The notes under the pieces were generated by a model. The model was not told the origin of the DNA. It saw only the letters and a program-made list of their open reading frames with translations, and made no database searches. Positions 33,401-40,778 of a DNA stretch of 44,000 nucleotides are shown here, in pieces (position 1 is the first letter of the stretch; each line of letters starts with the position of its first letter). The DNA is from Bacteroidia bacterium (GTDB lineage: Bacteria; Bacteroidota; Bacteroidia; JADZBD01). Location of the stretch: assembly GCA_020852255.1 (NCBI GenBank), contig JADZBD010000019.1, positions 1-44,000 of the forward strand, written 5' to 3'. Both the position numbers and the translations under genes were made by a program.

Positions 33401-33634
33401 ATCAAAGACGGGAGTCCAGGTGGCGCCTCCGTTTTCGGTATACCAAACACCGCCTGAAGCAGATCCCACAAATATCCGCGACGGATTGTTCAGGTCTGCG
33501 TCAATGGCTGTGATCCGGCCACTCATCCCGGCCGGGCCAATGTTGCGGAATTTCAGATTCTCAAAGTCTTTACTGTCAAATTGAGCATGTAAAAAAGGAG
33601 GTATCAGCAGCAATAGAAAAACAAAGTGTCTCAT
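30488..33634 (-). CDS. Exported Asp-box (BNR/VPS10-like) beta-propeller protein
   Basis: 1048 aa. Signal peptide 1-18 (ends FLHAQ). About eleven Asp-box motifs S/T-x-D/N-x-G-x-T-W are spread over residues 60-720, for example TENGGATW (66-73), SKDGGKTW, TTDGGKTW, SYDSGESW, STDGGKKW, SRDRGLTW, TTDRGKTW and TTDQGKTW. They predict two or more beta-propellers like those of sortilin/VPS10 and sialidase-like glycosidases. The last 300 residues contain a FlgD-like segment (LKVNIYDLQGKLVRNFSRE...GINQISWSCD) and a charged helical region. There is no T9SS domain at the C-terminus (ends KLSVFSD), so it may stay in the periplasm. Catalytic activity cannot be asserted. It is divergent from TPR copy C with a 49-bp gap. 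Confidence 0.88.
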   Translation of the reverse strand: MRHFVFLLLLIPPFLHAQFDSKDFENLKFRNIGPAGMSGRITAIDADLNNPSRIFVGSASGGVWYTENGGATWTPVFDEQSTQAIGSIRIHPNNPSEIWVGTGEGNPRNSMNMGNGIYCSKDGGKTWKCMGLEKTKTIHRIIIHRDEPNTIFAAVTGSPWGPQEERGVFKTTDGGKTWRKILYVNNLTGAADMISDPQNPNKLIVAMWEHKREPWFFRSGGKGSGIHISYDSGESWSRVSEEDGLPKGDLGRIGLAVAPSSPNIIYALVEAKENGLYKSTDGGKKWTLVSTKNIGNRPFYYAELYVDPSNENRLYNVYTYLSLSEDGGRSFRIIPDNNTIHPDHHALWIHPNDPQYIINGNDGGLNISRDRGLTWSFAGNIPVGQFYHVNVDYDFPYHVYGGLQDNGSWVGPSSVLREGGISNHDFSEVFFGDGFDVVPYSKDNRYGYAMSQGGNLAYYDRKTGRFIALKPAVPPDNTPLRFNWNAGIAADPFNSEGIYFGSQFLHYSDNKGLGWTILSPDLTTNDTSKQNAHKSGGLTLDATNAENYCTILCIAPSPADRNVIWVGTDDGNLQLTTDRGKTWKNLAKILPGAPPGAWIPQIEVSAKNPNEAFVVLNNYRKNDFSAYCYHTTDQGKTWKRIADPKDIGSFVLSIVQDPVEPNLLFLGTDCGLYVSFNKGATWKHWNKGFPQVQVNDMKIHAREGDLVIATFGRALWILDDLGPLRKIAGEGEQILQKDILVMGYSDAHLVNYNDFSFGIRFTANNNFSGENHRLNQVHAFVWKKKTDPKNMRDKKSPEQLKDDKNADKKLKVNIYDLQGKLVRNFSRELKDGINQISWSCDINSERFPSRQESKPDEDPRGVFSVLPGKYKMVFVKDKWRDSVTVEVKEDPFTTVSTEERMKTQELFKKQMSYIRTAAESFSKLRKARESIALVEKLLSQRKDTLGKEVEKMHNVLTKQLDSLEALFLPKEDIKGIQRNPKELNAILGTAGYYLDASWGIPGPNAMIAIENAGIKTTEITAKVDLWLKTDWHAYRKKVEGLKLSVFSD

Positions 33635-33670
33635 AGGGTGATGTTAAAGGAAGCTAAAGTAAGGATTCTG

Positions 33671-33678
33671 TATCTTTA
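33671..33678 (+). promoter_or_regulatory. -7 element directly before TPR copy C
   Basis: TATCTTTA (7 of 8) is 5 nt before the ATG at 33684. Predicted near-leaderless transcript for the second TPR operon. Confidence 0.5.
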
Positions 33679-33683
33679 GAGCA

Positions 33684-35009
33684 ATGTTCCGTGCCTTTGC
33701 CCTGCTGATATTTTTCCTCACCTTCTACTTCCCCTTGTTTGCCGGTTCCGGTAGTCAAAATAGCAACGATTCCCTGATGGCAGTTATTCATGGTCCGGCG
33801 AACGATACAAACAAAGTCATAGCCTGCTATACGATTTCCAGGCGATTGCGTGCCAAGGGAGACTACGATACAGCCATGTATTATGCCGGAGCAGGACTGG
33901 ATTTGTCCAGGAGGCTGAAATATGTCTCAGGAGAGGGCCATTCACTCTATACTGTTGGGCTCGTGCATCAGGGGAAAGGCAATAATCCTGAGGCGCAGAA
34001 TTGTTATCTGCTTTCCCTTCGTATTGCCGAAAAGTTGGGTGATCGACTGCTGTTAGGCGCCACCACCAATGCACTCGGGATCATTTATTGGTATATGGGA
34101 GACCATGAAACCGCATTGGATTACCTGCACCGGTCGCTAATGGTGAAAAAGCTGATGAAAGATGAACGGGGGATTGCCAATACCTACAACAATATCGCAA
34201 ATGTACTGCATGATCAAGGTAAATTGAGGGAGGCGATTGGTAATCTCAATGTTTCCATACGGATCAAGCAAAAGCTGAAGGATAAGCTCGGACTGTCCAA
34301 CTCTTTTACCAACAGGGGATCCTGCTACCAGAACCTGGGTATCATGGACAGCGCATTGATGGATTTTACCGCGGCTCTGGAATTAAGGAACGAGTATGGT
34401 GACAAAGCCGGGATTGTGGGATCTATGAATAATCTAATTCAACTTTATTCAATGACCGGACGCGTTCGGGATGCTCTCGGGCTATCCGGGAAGTCGCTGG
34501 CTTTAGGAAAAGAACTAAACAGCCGGAGAATATTTATGGAATGTTACAAGGCTGCATCTGTAGCTTACGACAGTGCCGGCCTGTACAGCGAAGCGTACGG
34601 GTATTTTAAACAATATCTGGTGTATAAGGACAGTATCCTGAATGAGGAGAACATGGAAAAGTCCATACAGCAGCAGATGCAATATGATTTTGAAATGAAG
34701 GCTGCCGCACTCCGTGCGAAACAGGAAAGAAAGGAAGTATTGGCGCAGCAAGAACACCGCACGCGGGAAACTATCATTTTATTTATTGCTTCCAGTATTG
34801 GATTAACGCTGGTGCTTTCCATATTGCTACTCGTTTATCTGGCACGAAACAGAAGGAAAAACCGGTTGATCGAAAATCAGAAAATCTCCCTGGAGGAGAA
34901 ACAGGCGGATATAGTAAGCAGTATTCAGTACGCCAGGAGGATACAGCAGGCACAATTACCCGCAATGCAATACATCGAGCGCTCATTTAAAAGACTTAAT
35001 AAGGGGTGA
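33684..35009 (+). CDS. TPR sensor-like membrane protein with SpoIIE-linker-like tail (copy C)
   Basis: 441 aa. Signal peptide 1-20 (FLTFYFPLFAG). About six to seven TPR units span about 40-310 (ATTNALGIIYWYMGDHETAL, ANTYNNIANVLHDQGKLREAI, SNSFTNRGSCYQNLGIMDSAL). A charged helix follows, then a membrane segment (about 358-385) and a cytoplasmic helix ending LEEKQADIVSSIQYARRIQ, then QAQLPAMQYI and ten residues. No phosphatase or kinase domain follows. It is the first gene of a two-gene operon with copy D; its stop overlaps the copy D GTG (35006-35009). It has the same layout as the A/B pair on the other strand 10 kb away, so two tandem pairs exist in this window. Confidence 0.85.
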   Translation: MFRAFALLIFFLTFYFPLFAGSGSQNSNDSLMAVIHGPANDTNKVIACYTISRRLRAKGDYDTAMYYAGAGLDLSRRLKYVSGEGHSLYTVGLVHQGKGNNPEAQNCYLLSLRIAEKLGDRLLLGATTNALGIIYWYMGDHETALDYLHRSLMVKKLMKDERGIANTYNNIANVLHDQGKLREAIGNLNVSIRIKQKLKDKLGLSNSFTNRGSCYQNLGIMDSALMDFTAALELRNEYGDKAGIVGSMNNLIQLYSMTGRVRDALGLSGKSLALGKELNSRRIFMECYKAASVAYDSAGLYSEAYGYFKQYLVYKDSILNEENMEKSIQQQMQYDFEMKAAALRAKQERKEVLAQQEHRTRETIILFIASSIGLTLVLSILLLVYLARNRRKNRLIENQKISLEEKQADIVSSIQYARRIQQAQLPAMQYIERSFKRLNKG

Positions 35010-36310
35010 GAAAGCTTATGGTCATATCTCTCGCAGCGATGCTTGCCGTTATGCAGGCTTTTGCCGGTGATTTAGACTCACTTGAGTTCTGGCTGAGAGC
35101 GAAAAGCGATACGCTGAAGGTTCATAAGCTGGTAAGGATTTCTACGCAGTTGAGGAAATCGGGTGAGTTAAAACGCTCATTCGATGTGGCGCTGGAGGCC
35201 TTGAAAACAGCGGAAATGATAGGGTGGAAAAGAGGGCTTGGGTTGGGCTATGGGGCGGTAGGTACAGCGGATTTCCAAATGGGGAATTATTCTTCTTCGC
35301 TCGAATGGCAGCTGAAAGCACTCGCAGTCAGAGAGGAACTGGGTGACTTGCAGGGTAAAAGTGCAGCCTACACCAATATAGGGCTGGCCTATCACGGGAT
35401 GATGAAATATAGAGAAGCACTTCGGTACCTGGACTCCAGTTATGCAATAAAAAACCAGATTCAGGATAAAAAGGGACTGGTTGCTGTACACAATAACCGG
35501 GGCATGGTTCTGGCCGATATGGGAATGTATGAGCCTGCCCTGGAGGAGTACGGGAAATCTTTGGTGCTGGGAAAAGAACTGAAGGATGATTTTGGGATGG
35601 CCTATGCCCTGAATAATCTGGGAAGTGTTTATTCAATGTTGGGATGGAACAAAGAGGCGCTGTTGTCGTACAAAGCTTCGCTCGAGATCAAGAGAAAGTT
35701 GGGAGAGAAGAACATGATAGCAGCCTGCTATGGAAATATCGCTACGGTTTATCTTTTGGAAAGACGGATAGAGCTGGCTCAGACGTTTGCTGACAGCGCT
35801 TTGAAGGTCAGCACCGCGGCAGGCAATAAGGAAATCGTTTTCCAGCAGTACCGGTTGCTGGCACGAATCGACAGTGCCCGGGGAGATTTTCGCTTGGCCA
35901 TGCGGCATATGCATTTATATGCCATTGCGCGCGACAGTGTTCTGAATGAACAAAATACGCGGAGGCTGATTGAGGCACAGCTGCAGTATGATTTTGATAA
36001 GAAGGCAACGATGGAGAGGCAGGAGCGTGAAAAGAGTGATTTTCTGGCGGAGCTTGACAAAGAGAAGCAGCAAAAGATATTGATCATCACTTCGGCAGGT
36101 CTGTTAGTCACCCTGGTGCTCGTGGTACTGATATTCCGAAGTATACGTGCATCGCAAAGAAAGAGCAGGGTAATCGAAGTTCAGAAGAGGGAACTCGAGG
36201 AAAAGCAAAAGGAGATACTGGAAAGTATCCGCTATGCACGCAGAATACAGGTGTCGCTTTTACCCTCGGAAAACAGAATCCGAAACACTCTTTTGAGGCT
36301 ACTCTCCTGA
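35006..36310 (+). CDS. TPR sensor-like membrane protein with SpoIIE-linker-like tail (copy D)
   Basis: 434 aa from a GTG that overlaps the upstream stop as GTGA. Signal peptide about 1-21 (MVISLAAMLAVMQAFA). About six TPR units follow (SAAYTNIGLAYHGMMKYREAL, VAVHNNRGMVLADMGMYEPAL, AYALNNLGSVYSMLGWNKEAL), then a charged helix, a membrane segment (about 352-372) and a cytoplasmic helix ending LEEKQKEILESIRYARRIQ, then VSLLPSENRI and nine residues. As in copies A-C, the tail is that of a SpoIIE linker but the protein stops there. The use of GTG in the overlap means its yield depends on translation of copy C. Confidence 0.85.
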   Translation: MRKLMVISLAAMLAVMQAFAGDLDSLEFWLRAKSDTLKVHKLVRISTQLRKSGELKRSFDVALEALKTAEMIGWKRGLGLGYGAVGTADFQMGNYSSSLEWQLKALAVREELGDLQGKSAAYTNIGLAYHGMMKYREALRYLDSSYAIKNQIQDKKGLVAVHNNRGMVLADMGMYEPALEEYGKSLVLGKELKDDFGMAYALNNLGSVYSMLGWNKEALLSYKASLEIKRKLGEKNMIAACYGNIATVYLLERRIELAQTFADSALKVSTAAGNKEIVFQQYRLLARIDSARGDFRLAMRHMHLYAIARDSVLNEQNTRRLIEAQLQYDFDKKATMERQEREKSDFLAELDKEKQQKILIITSAGLLVTLVLVVLIFRSIRASQRKSRVIEVQKRELEEKQKEILESIRYARRIQVSLLPSENRIRNTLLRLLS

Positions 36311-36326
36311 TAAGGCATGCTTTTTG

Positions 36327-36334
36327 TATCTTTG
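36327..36334 (+). promoter_or_regulatory. -7 element of the 36352 gene
   Basis: TATCTTTG, a perfect match, lies in the 41-bp gap after TPR copy D and predicts a leader of about 14 nt. It indicates that the next gene is not simply part of the TPR operon. Confidence 0.6.
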
Positions 36335-36351
36335 CATACCAAAAGCACGTT

Positions 36352-37737
36352 ATGAACAGGACACTTGTTGCAGTTTTACTGCTGTTACCGTTGTTAATTT
36401 TTTCACAGGACAAAACCGAAACGATCGAGCGTACTAAAAAGGCCGGTGTGCTGGATTATCAGTGCATCGGAAATGGAGGCATCGTATTGGTTCATGCGTA
36501 CGTGGGAAAGACAAAACAGGGACTGTCATACACCGTGAAAAATGTAGCCGCCGATTTTTCTACCCGCTGGATACAGGATATTAAATCCAACAAAGCGAAT
36601 TCTCAGCCTAAGGTGGTAGCCTCTTCAAGCGGAAAAATGGTCTTTGTAATGGATGGAACAGAATGGGATGCCATCAAGGGATTTTCTTCTTTCAACCTCA
36701 TTCGTTTCAACGAACAGGGTGATTTTATCATGAAAGAATTCGGTTCCTCCCAGCTCTATAACGAAGAGTTGGTAGCCGCATTTTGCGATGACGAGCGATT
36801 TTATATTCTCACGGCAACCAATCCTATCCAGGGTCAGCAATATGCGAATATGGTCATTGTTTCCGCTTCTGATCTTTCTTATCAGAAAATGCGACTGGAA
36901 CTTCCTCAGAAGAAGGCGAATGAGTCTAAATGGCTCTTTGCCGGATGTGAGAATGGTCGCGTGTTTTTATATTCAACTAAGGTAGATGAAAAACTGGGAA
37001 CTGCTTCTCATGAAGTGGCAGAGGTAGGCCCTGACGGAAAAGTTACCCGGACTTTTATTCTGGAGGGTTCACCGGAGAGTAAGAAGTTTATTCAGGCAGG
37101 AAAAGTGCTCCGACACCGTAAGGGATCAGTTGGTGAAGTGCAGGAATTTCAGGAAAAGGTAGATGCTAATACCCAGGCGGTCAGCTATACAGAAACAGTT
37201 TCCTCATTCGGAGATGTTTGCTATTCAAATGGCAAATTTCTGGTTTCAGGCTTCTGGTCCTCTAAGCCCAGCAAGGGAGTGAAGGATACCTGGGAGGGTC
37301 TTTTCGTGCGCACCTATGATGATATGGGAAGGAAGGAGTGGAACTATCAGATGGCTTTTACTGGCAAACTGAAAGAGAGCAAGGAATTTAAAGCTGATCT
37401 GCCTTCGGCACTGCATTCCTATGATCTGGTGGATAACGGAGACGGAACAAACACTTTGCAGGTTCCGTACGGGACAGATATTTTCTGCTGGACGCTGGAA
37501 GACAAGGGTAAGCTGAAAACATCAGATATAAAAAAATACGAGGAAATGCAAGCAGCTTATTGTGTGTTCGCCAATCCCGGCGCACCGGCCGGCTTGAACG
37601 GATTTGCCGAAAATCTGGATCCCAAAAAACTCAAAAATTATTCCCTTCTGGAGATCTCCAGCGCCGCTTCCGGGTGTATTCTTTTAGTAGAGGATTCAAA
37701 CGAAAACAAGATCTACCTGCACTGGTTCAATCGTTAA
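36352..37737 (+). CDS. Exported protein of unknown function
   Basis: 461 aa. Signal peptide 1-19 (LLLPLLIFSQ), then a body rich in beta-strand-like segments with repeated aromatic/hydrophobic alternation (GNGGIVLVHAYVGKTKQGL, SSSGKMVFVMDGTEW, DDERFYILTATNPIQG, GNGTNTLQVPYGTDIFCW-like). This may be a beta-propeller without a recognisable family motif. There is no lipobox, no membrane segment and no T9SS sorting domain at the C-terminus (ends KIYLHWFNR). It has its own promoter and converges with the PKD/T9SS gene, leaving 24 bp. I do not recognise a family and propose no function; periplasmic or outer-membrane-associated is the likely location. Confidence 0.7.
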   Translation: MNRTLVAVLLLLPLLIFSQDKTETIERTKKAGVLDYQCIGNGGIVLVHAYVGKTKQGLSYTVKNVAADFSTRWIQDIKSNKANSQPKVVASSSGKMVFVMDGTEWDAIKGFSSFNLIRFNEQGDFIMKEFGSSQLYNEELVAAFCDDERFYILTATNPIQGQQYANMVIVSASDLSYQKMRLELPQKKANESKWLFAGCENGRVFLYSTKVDEKLGTASHEVAEVGPDGKVTRTFILEGSPESKKFIQAGKVLRHRKGSVGEVQEFQEKVDANTQAVSYTETVSSFGDVCYSNGKFLVSGFWSSKPSKGVKDTWEGLFVRTYDDMGRKEWNYQMAFTGKLKESKEFKADLPSALHSYDLVDNGDGTNTLQVPYGTDIFCWTLEDKGKLKTSDIKKYEEMQAAYCVFANPGAPAGLNGFAENLDPKKLKNYSLLEISSAASGCILLVEDSNENKIYLHWFNR

Positions 37738-37761
37738 GTTTAAGCCCCGATTTTTTCGGCC

Positions 37762-40611
37762 CTATTGAATAAGCAGCTTTCCATTAGTGCACTTTCCGGA
37801 CGGTTCGGTGTAATAGAAATAATAAACGCCGGAAGGCAGATTTCCTCTTTCCATATGCATTTCGAGGCTGCCGTCTATTACCGGAAGACTCCGAATCGTT
37901 CTCCCTATTGCATCGCGGATCACAATCACACCTTTCTCCGGCACAAAGCCGTTAAAGAGAAATGTTGTCTGATCTGAAAAGGGATTAGGTGCCACTACCA
38001 GTGTCCCCTGATTTAATTCATCCATTCCCACGCAGGTATTCACGGTAATCACTTGTGTGGCAGTGGAGCACCCGATAGAGTTGCATGCAGTAAGCGTAGT
38101 GGTATAGGTGCCCGGGCTGTTATAACAAATGTTGGAAGGATTCTGCTGGGAAGAAGACAACGGACTTCCTCCGTTGAAGGTCCATGTCCATGTGGTTGGT
38201 GTTCCGGTGCTGAGGTCTGTATAATTAATGCAGCCATTTACGCATAACGTGCTTTGGCTTTGGGTAAATTGGGTTACAGGAGGCGTTCCCACCGTTCCCG
38301 TGATGTTAATATTATCGATGTAAAGATTATTACCATTCCGGTTATGGTTTCTGAACGCAATGATTACGCGTGCGTTTCCAATATAAGAATTCAACCCCAC
38401 CGTTTCAGTTCTCCACTGGGAGGAGCCGGGAGTAAAAGCAGAGTTGGAGTTCGGAGCGGTAGCAAGGGTGGTTCCTCCTTTCAGGTAAACTTGTGTAAAT
38501 GTTTGTCCACAATCAGTGGAAATCCAAACGGATAATGTATCGCTGAAGCTGCTGTTGTTTTTTCTGCAATAGGCTACATCAAAGGTCATCTGTGCTGCGG
38601 TGAGTGAGGAGAAATCCAACGATTTCAAACGAAATTCATCGCGTGTGCCGGGAGCGTTGATACCATGATTATTGTACCAGATGCACTGTGCGCTGGTTGA
38701 AAATCCTCCCACGGAAGTATTCAGTTGCCAAATATTACCGTCCGAACCTGCGTCGATCATTGCCCAGTCTGCCGGCAGGAAGGGTGGTGTTTCAAATCCC
38801 TCCACCAGAGGTAGTGGATTTAAACCGGGAACGGTGATCACGGCGGTTCCCGTGGATACACAGCCGTTGACATCGGTACCTGATACAGTATAGGTTACGC
38901 TGGAGAGAGGGGTTGAAACTACCGTAGATCCGGTGGTAGCATTCAGATATGTTGCCGGCGACCAGCTGTAGGTATTCGCACCGGAAGCGGTAAGATTCTG
39001 TGAGCCGGAACAGAGGGTGCTGCTGGGCGGACTGATGGTTACAGTAGGTCCTGGAGTGATGTTAACAGTAAGCGTATTGGTTCCGGTACATCCGTTGGTA
39101 GTTCCGGTAACCGTATACGTTGTGGAAACGGTAGGCGTACAGGTTACCGAAGACCCGGTGGTGGCATTTAGAAACGTAGAGGGCGACCAGGTGTAGGCAT
39201 TTGCACCTGAAGCAGAGAGAATTGTATTCCCGCCCTGGCAAACCGGGTTCGGATTTGCATTGAGATTTACCGTAGGTACAGAAGTTGAAGATACGGTGAC
39301 CGTTTGCGTAGAAGTATTACACCCACTGGGGTTGCAGGCGGTAAGAGTAACCGTATATACTCCCGGTGTGCTGTAACAAACCTGGGGAGGAGTTTGAGAC
39401 GTGGAGGAAGATGGAGAGCCTCCGGAAAAGGTCCATGTCCAACTGGTTGGTGTGTTCGAACTCTGATCCGTGAATGAAATGCATTGTCCAAGGCATATTG
39501 CAGAAGCGCTCATCGTAAACATAGATACCGGTGGTACATTGGGAGTTTCGTACCAGCTGGCAATGCAACTGCGGGGCAAACCATCTGCCGTAGTGAACGG
39601 CCCACCTGCATAAAATGTTCCGTTCCACACTTCCATGGCTTTTACATAATCGTTCATCCCTGAACCCATGGCAGACCAGGTGCCCGTGTTATAATTCCAT
39701 TTGGCAATTTTACTTGCCGGGTTTCCACCTGCATTCAGGAAATTTCCACCAATGATCATATTCCCGTTGTAAAACATTATTCCCCGAACGTAATCGTCAA
39801 CTCCTGTTCCAAGGGGTGCCCATGCGTTTCCGTCATACACGGCCACACGGGAACAATTGAAGTCGCCGCCAACTTCTAAAAAATGCCCCCCCATGTATAG
39901 TTTATTCTGCGATTGATTCACATAAAGTACACGTACCGTGCTGTCGAGCCCGCCCGGTATATCTACTCCGGAGTTTCCTCCCACCCAGGCCAGGCCATCC
40001 CACTTCACAACGCGGTCGCAGGGGCTGCAGCCGTCTACATTTGAAAAATCACCTCCTACCCACAATTCTCCATTATAAACCGTCATGGCGCGAACATCAT
40101 TATTAAAGGCAGTATCTCTGCCTCCGATAGCTGACCAGTTGCTTCCATTCCACATGGCCACCCGATAACATGTGTTTCCGTCGGCAGTGGTGAAATCACC
40201 ACCGGCAATCAGATTACCATTCCAAACGGTAAGGCATAAAACATCATTATTAAATCCGCTACCCAGGGGCTGCCAGGCGTTTCCATCCCAACGCGCAACA
40301 CCATTACAGCCCACGCAGGGTTGCTGAACATTCCAGAAGTCGCCGACAACTATCAGGTCACCATTATATACCACCGCGTCTCTCGCTACAAGCCCAACCC
40401 CCGTACTAAAGCAGCTCCAGGTGGTGCCGTTCCAGGCTGCGATTCTTCCGCAGGGCGAACCAAAACTTCCACCGTCAACAAGCATTCCATTCCAGGTGGT
40501 CATGCAATGGCTTGAGTTGTTCAGGCCGCCTCCCACATCCTGCCATTGCTGGGCTTGAACCAGATAGCTTAAATTCATCAGGAAAAGGCCGGTGAGGTAG
40601 AATTGTTTCAT
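37762..40611 (-). CDS. Secreted multi-domain PKD protein with T9SS type A sorting domain
   Basis: 949 aa from the ATG at 40611; 16 upstream in-frame residues are not signal-like. Signal peptide 1-20 (ends LVQAQ). Residues about 25-370 hold about eight repeats of the type VWNGNLIAGGDFTTADG...VAMWNGSNWSAIG, a Kelch-like propeller. PKD1 (WTWTFSGGSPSSSTSQ) comes next, then two Ig-like modules with near-identical YxWSPxTxLNATTGS motifs and an adhesin-like jelly-roll (about 620-780; GFETPPFLPADWAM). PKD2 (WTWTFNGGSPLSSSQQ) follows, and finally a type A sorting domain (VVAPNPFSDQTTFLFNG, NLPSGVYYFYY). It is a surface or released protein with probable binding function; no catalytic motif is seen. Confidence 0.9.
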   Translation of the reverse strand: MKQFYLTGLFLMNLSYLVQAQQWQDVGGGLNNSSHCMTTWNGMLVDGGSFGSPCGRIAAWNGTTWSCFSTGVGLVARDAVVYNGDLIVVGDFWNVQQPCVGCNGVARWDGNAWQPLGSGFNNDVLCLTVWNGNLIAGGDFTTADGNTCYRVAMWNGSNWSAIGGRDTAFNNDVRAMTVYNGELWVGGDFSNVDGCSPCDRVVKWDGLAWVGGNSGVDIPGGLDSTVRVLYVNQSQNKLYMGGHFLEVGGDFNCSRVAVYDGNAWAPLGTGVDDYVRGIMFYNGNMIIGGNFLNAGGNPASKIAKWNYNTGTWSAMGSGMNDYVKAMEVWNGTFYAGGPFTTADGLPRSCIASWYETPNVPPVSMFTMSASAICLGQCISFTDQSSNTPTSWTWTFSGGSPSSSTSQTPPQVCYSTPGVYTVTLTACNPSGCNTSTQTVTVSSTSVPTVNLNANPNPVCQGGNTILSASGANAYTWSPSTFLNATTGSSVTCTPTVSTTYTVTGTTNGCTGTNTLTVNITPGPTVTISPPSSTLCSGSQNLTASGANTYSWSPATYLNATTGSTVVSTPLSSVTYTVSGTDVNGCVSTGTAVITVPGLNPLPLVEGFETPPFLPADWAMIDAGSDGNIWQLNTSVGGFSTSAQCIWYNNHGINAPGTRDEFRLKSLDFSSLTAAQMTFDVAYCRKNNSSFSDTLSVWISTDCGQTFTQVYLKGGTTLATAPNSNSAFTPGSSQWRTETVGLNSYIGNARVIIAFRNHNRNGNNLYIDNINITGTVGTPPVTQFTQSQSTLCVNGCINYTDLSTGTPTTWTWTFNGGSPLSSSQQNPSNICYNSPGTYTTTLTACNSIGCSTATQVITVNTCVGMDELNQGTLVVAPNPFSDQTTFLFNGFVPEKGVIVIRDAIGRTIRSLPVIDGSLEMHMERGNLPSGVYYFYYTEPSGKCTNGKLLIQ

Positions 40612-40635
40612 GGAGGAACGATTTAGCAGAATACC

Positions 40636-40643
40636 TAAAAGTA
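40636..40643 (-). promoter_or_regulatory. Probable -7 element of the PKD/T9SS gene
   Basis: Minus-strand TACTTTTA (7 of 8) gives a leader of about 20 nt to the ATG at 40611 and supports that start over the upstream in-frame ATG. Confidence 0.45.
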
Positions 40644-40749
40644 CTAAAGCCGGAGGCATTTTACAAGGCCGCTTGCCAGTCGGACTTTTTTAAGGCTTGG
40701 TGTTTAAAAACTCTCCACTCGTCGAAACCCGTATAAGCAATGATTTTTA

Positions 40750-40757
40750 TACCTTTA
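40750..40757 (+). promoter_or_regulatory. Probable -7 element of the 40779-43823 operon
   Basis: TACCTTTA (7 of 8) is 21 nt before the ATG at 40779, in the divergent gap to the PKD/T9SS gene. Confidence 0.45.
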
Positions 40758-40778
40758 GTTGGATAAAAACCTGATGAC

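Noticed and set aside
37738-37761. Possible bidirectional terminator between convergent genes (CCGA/TCGG around a T-run)
   Set aside because: Only 4 bp of stem, with the T-run in the loop instead of after it.
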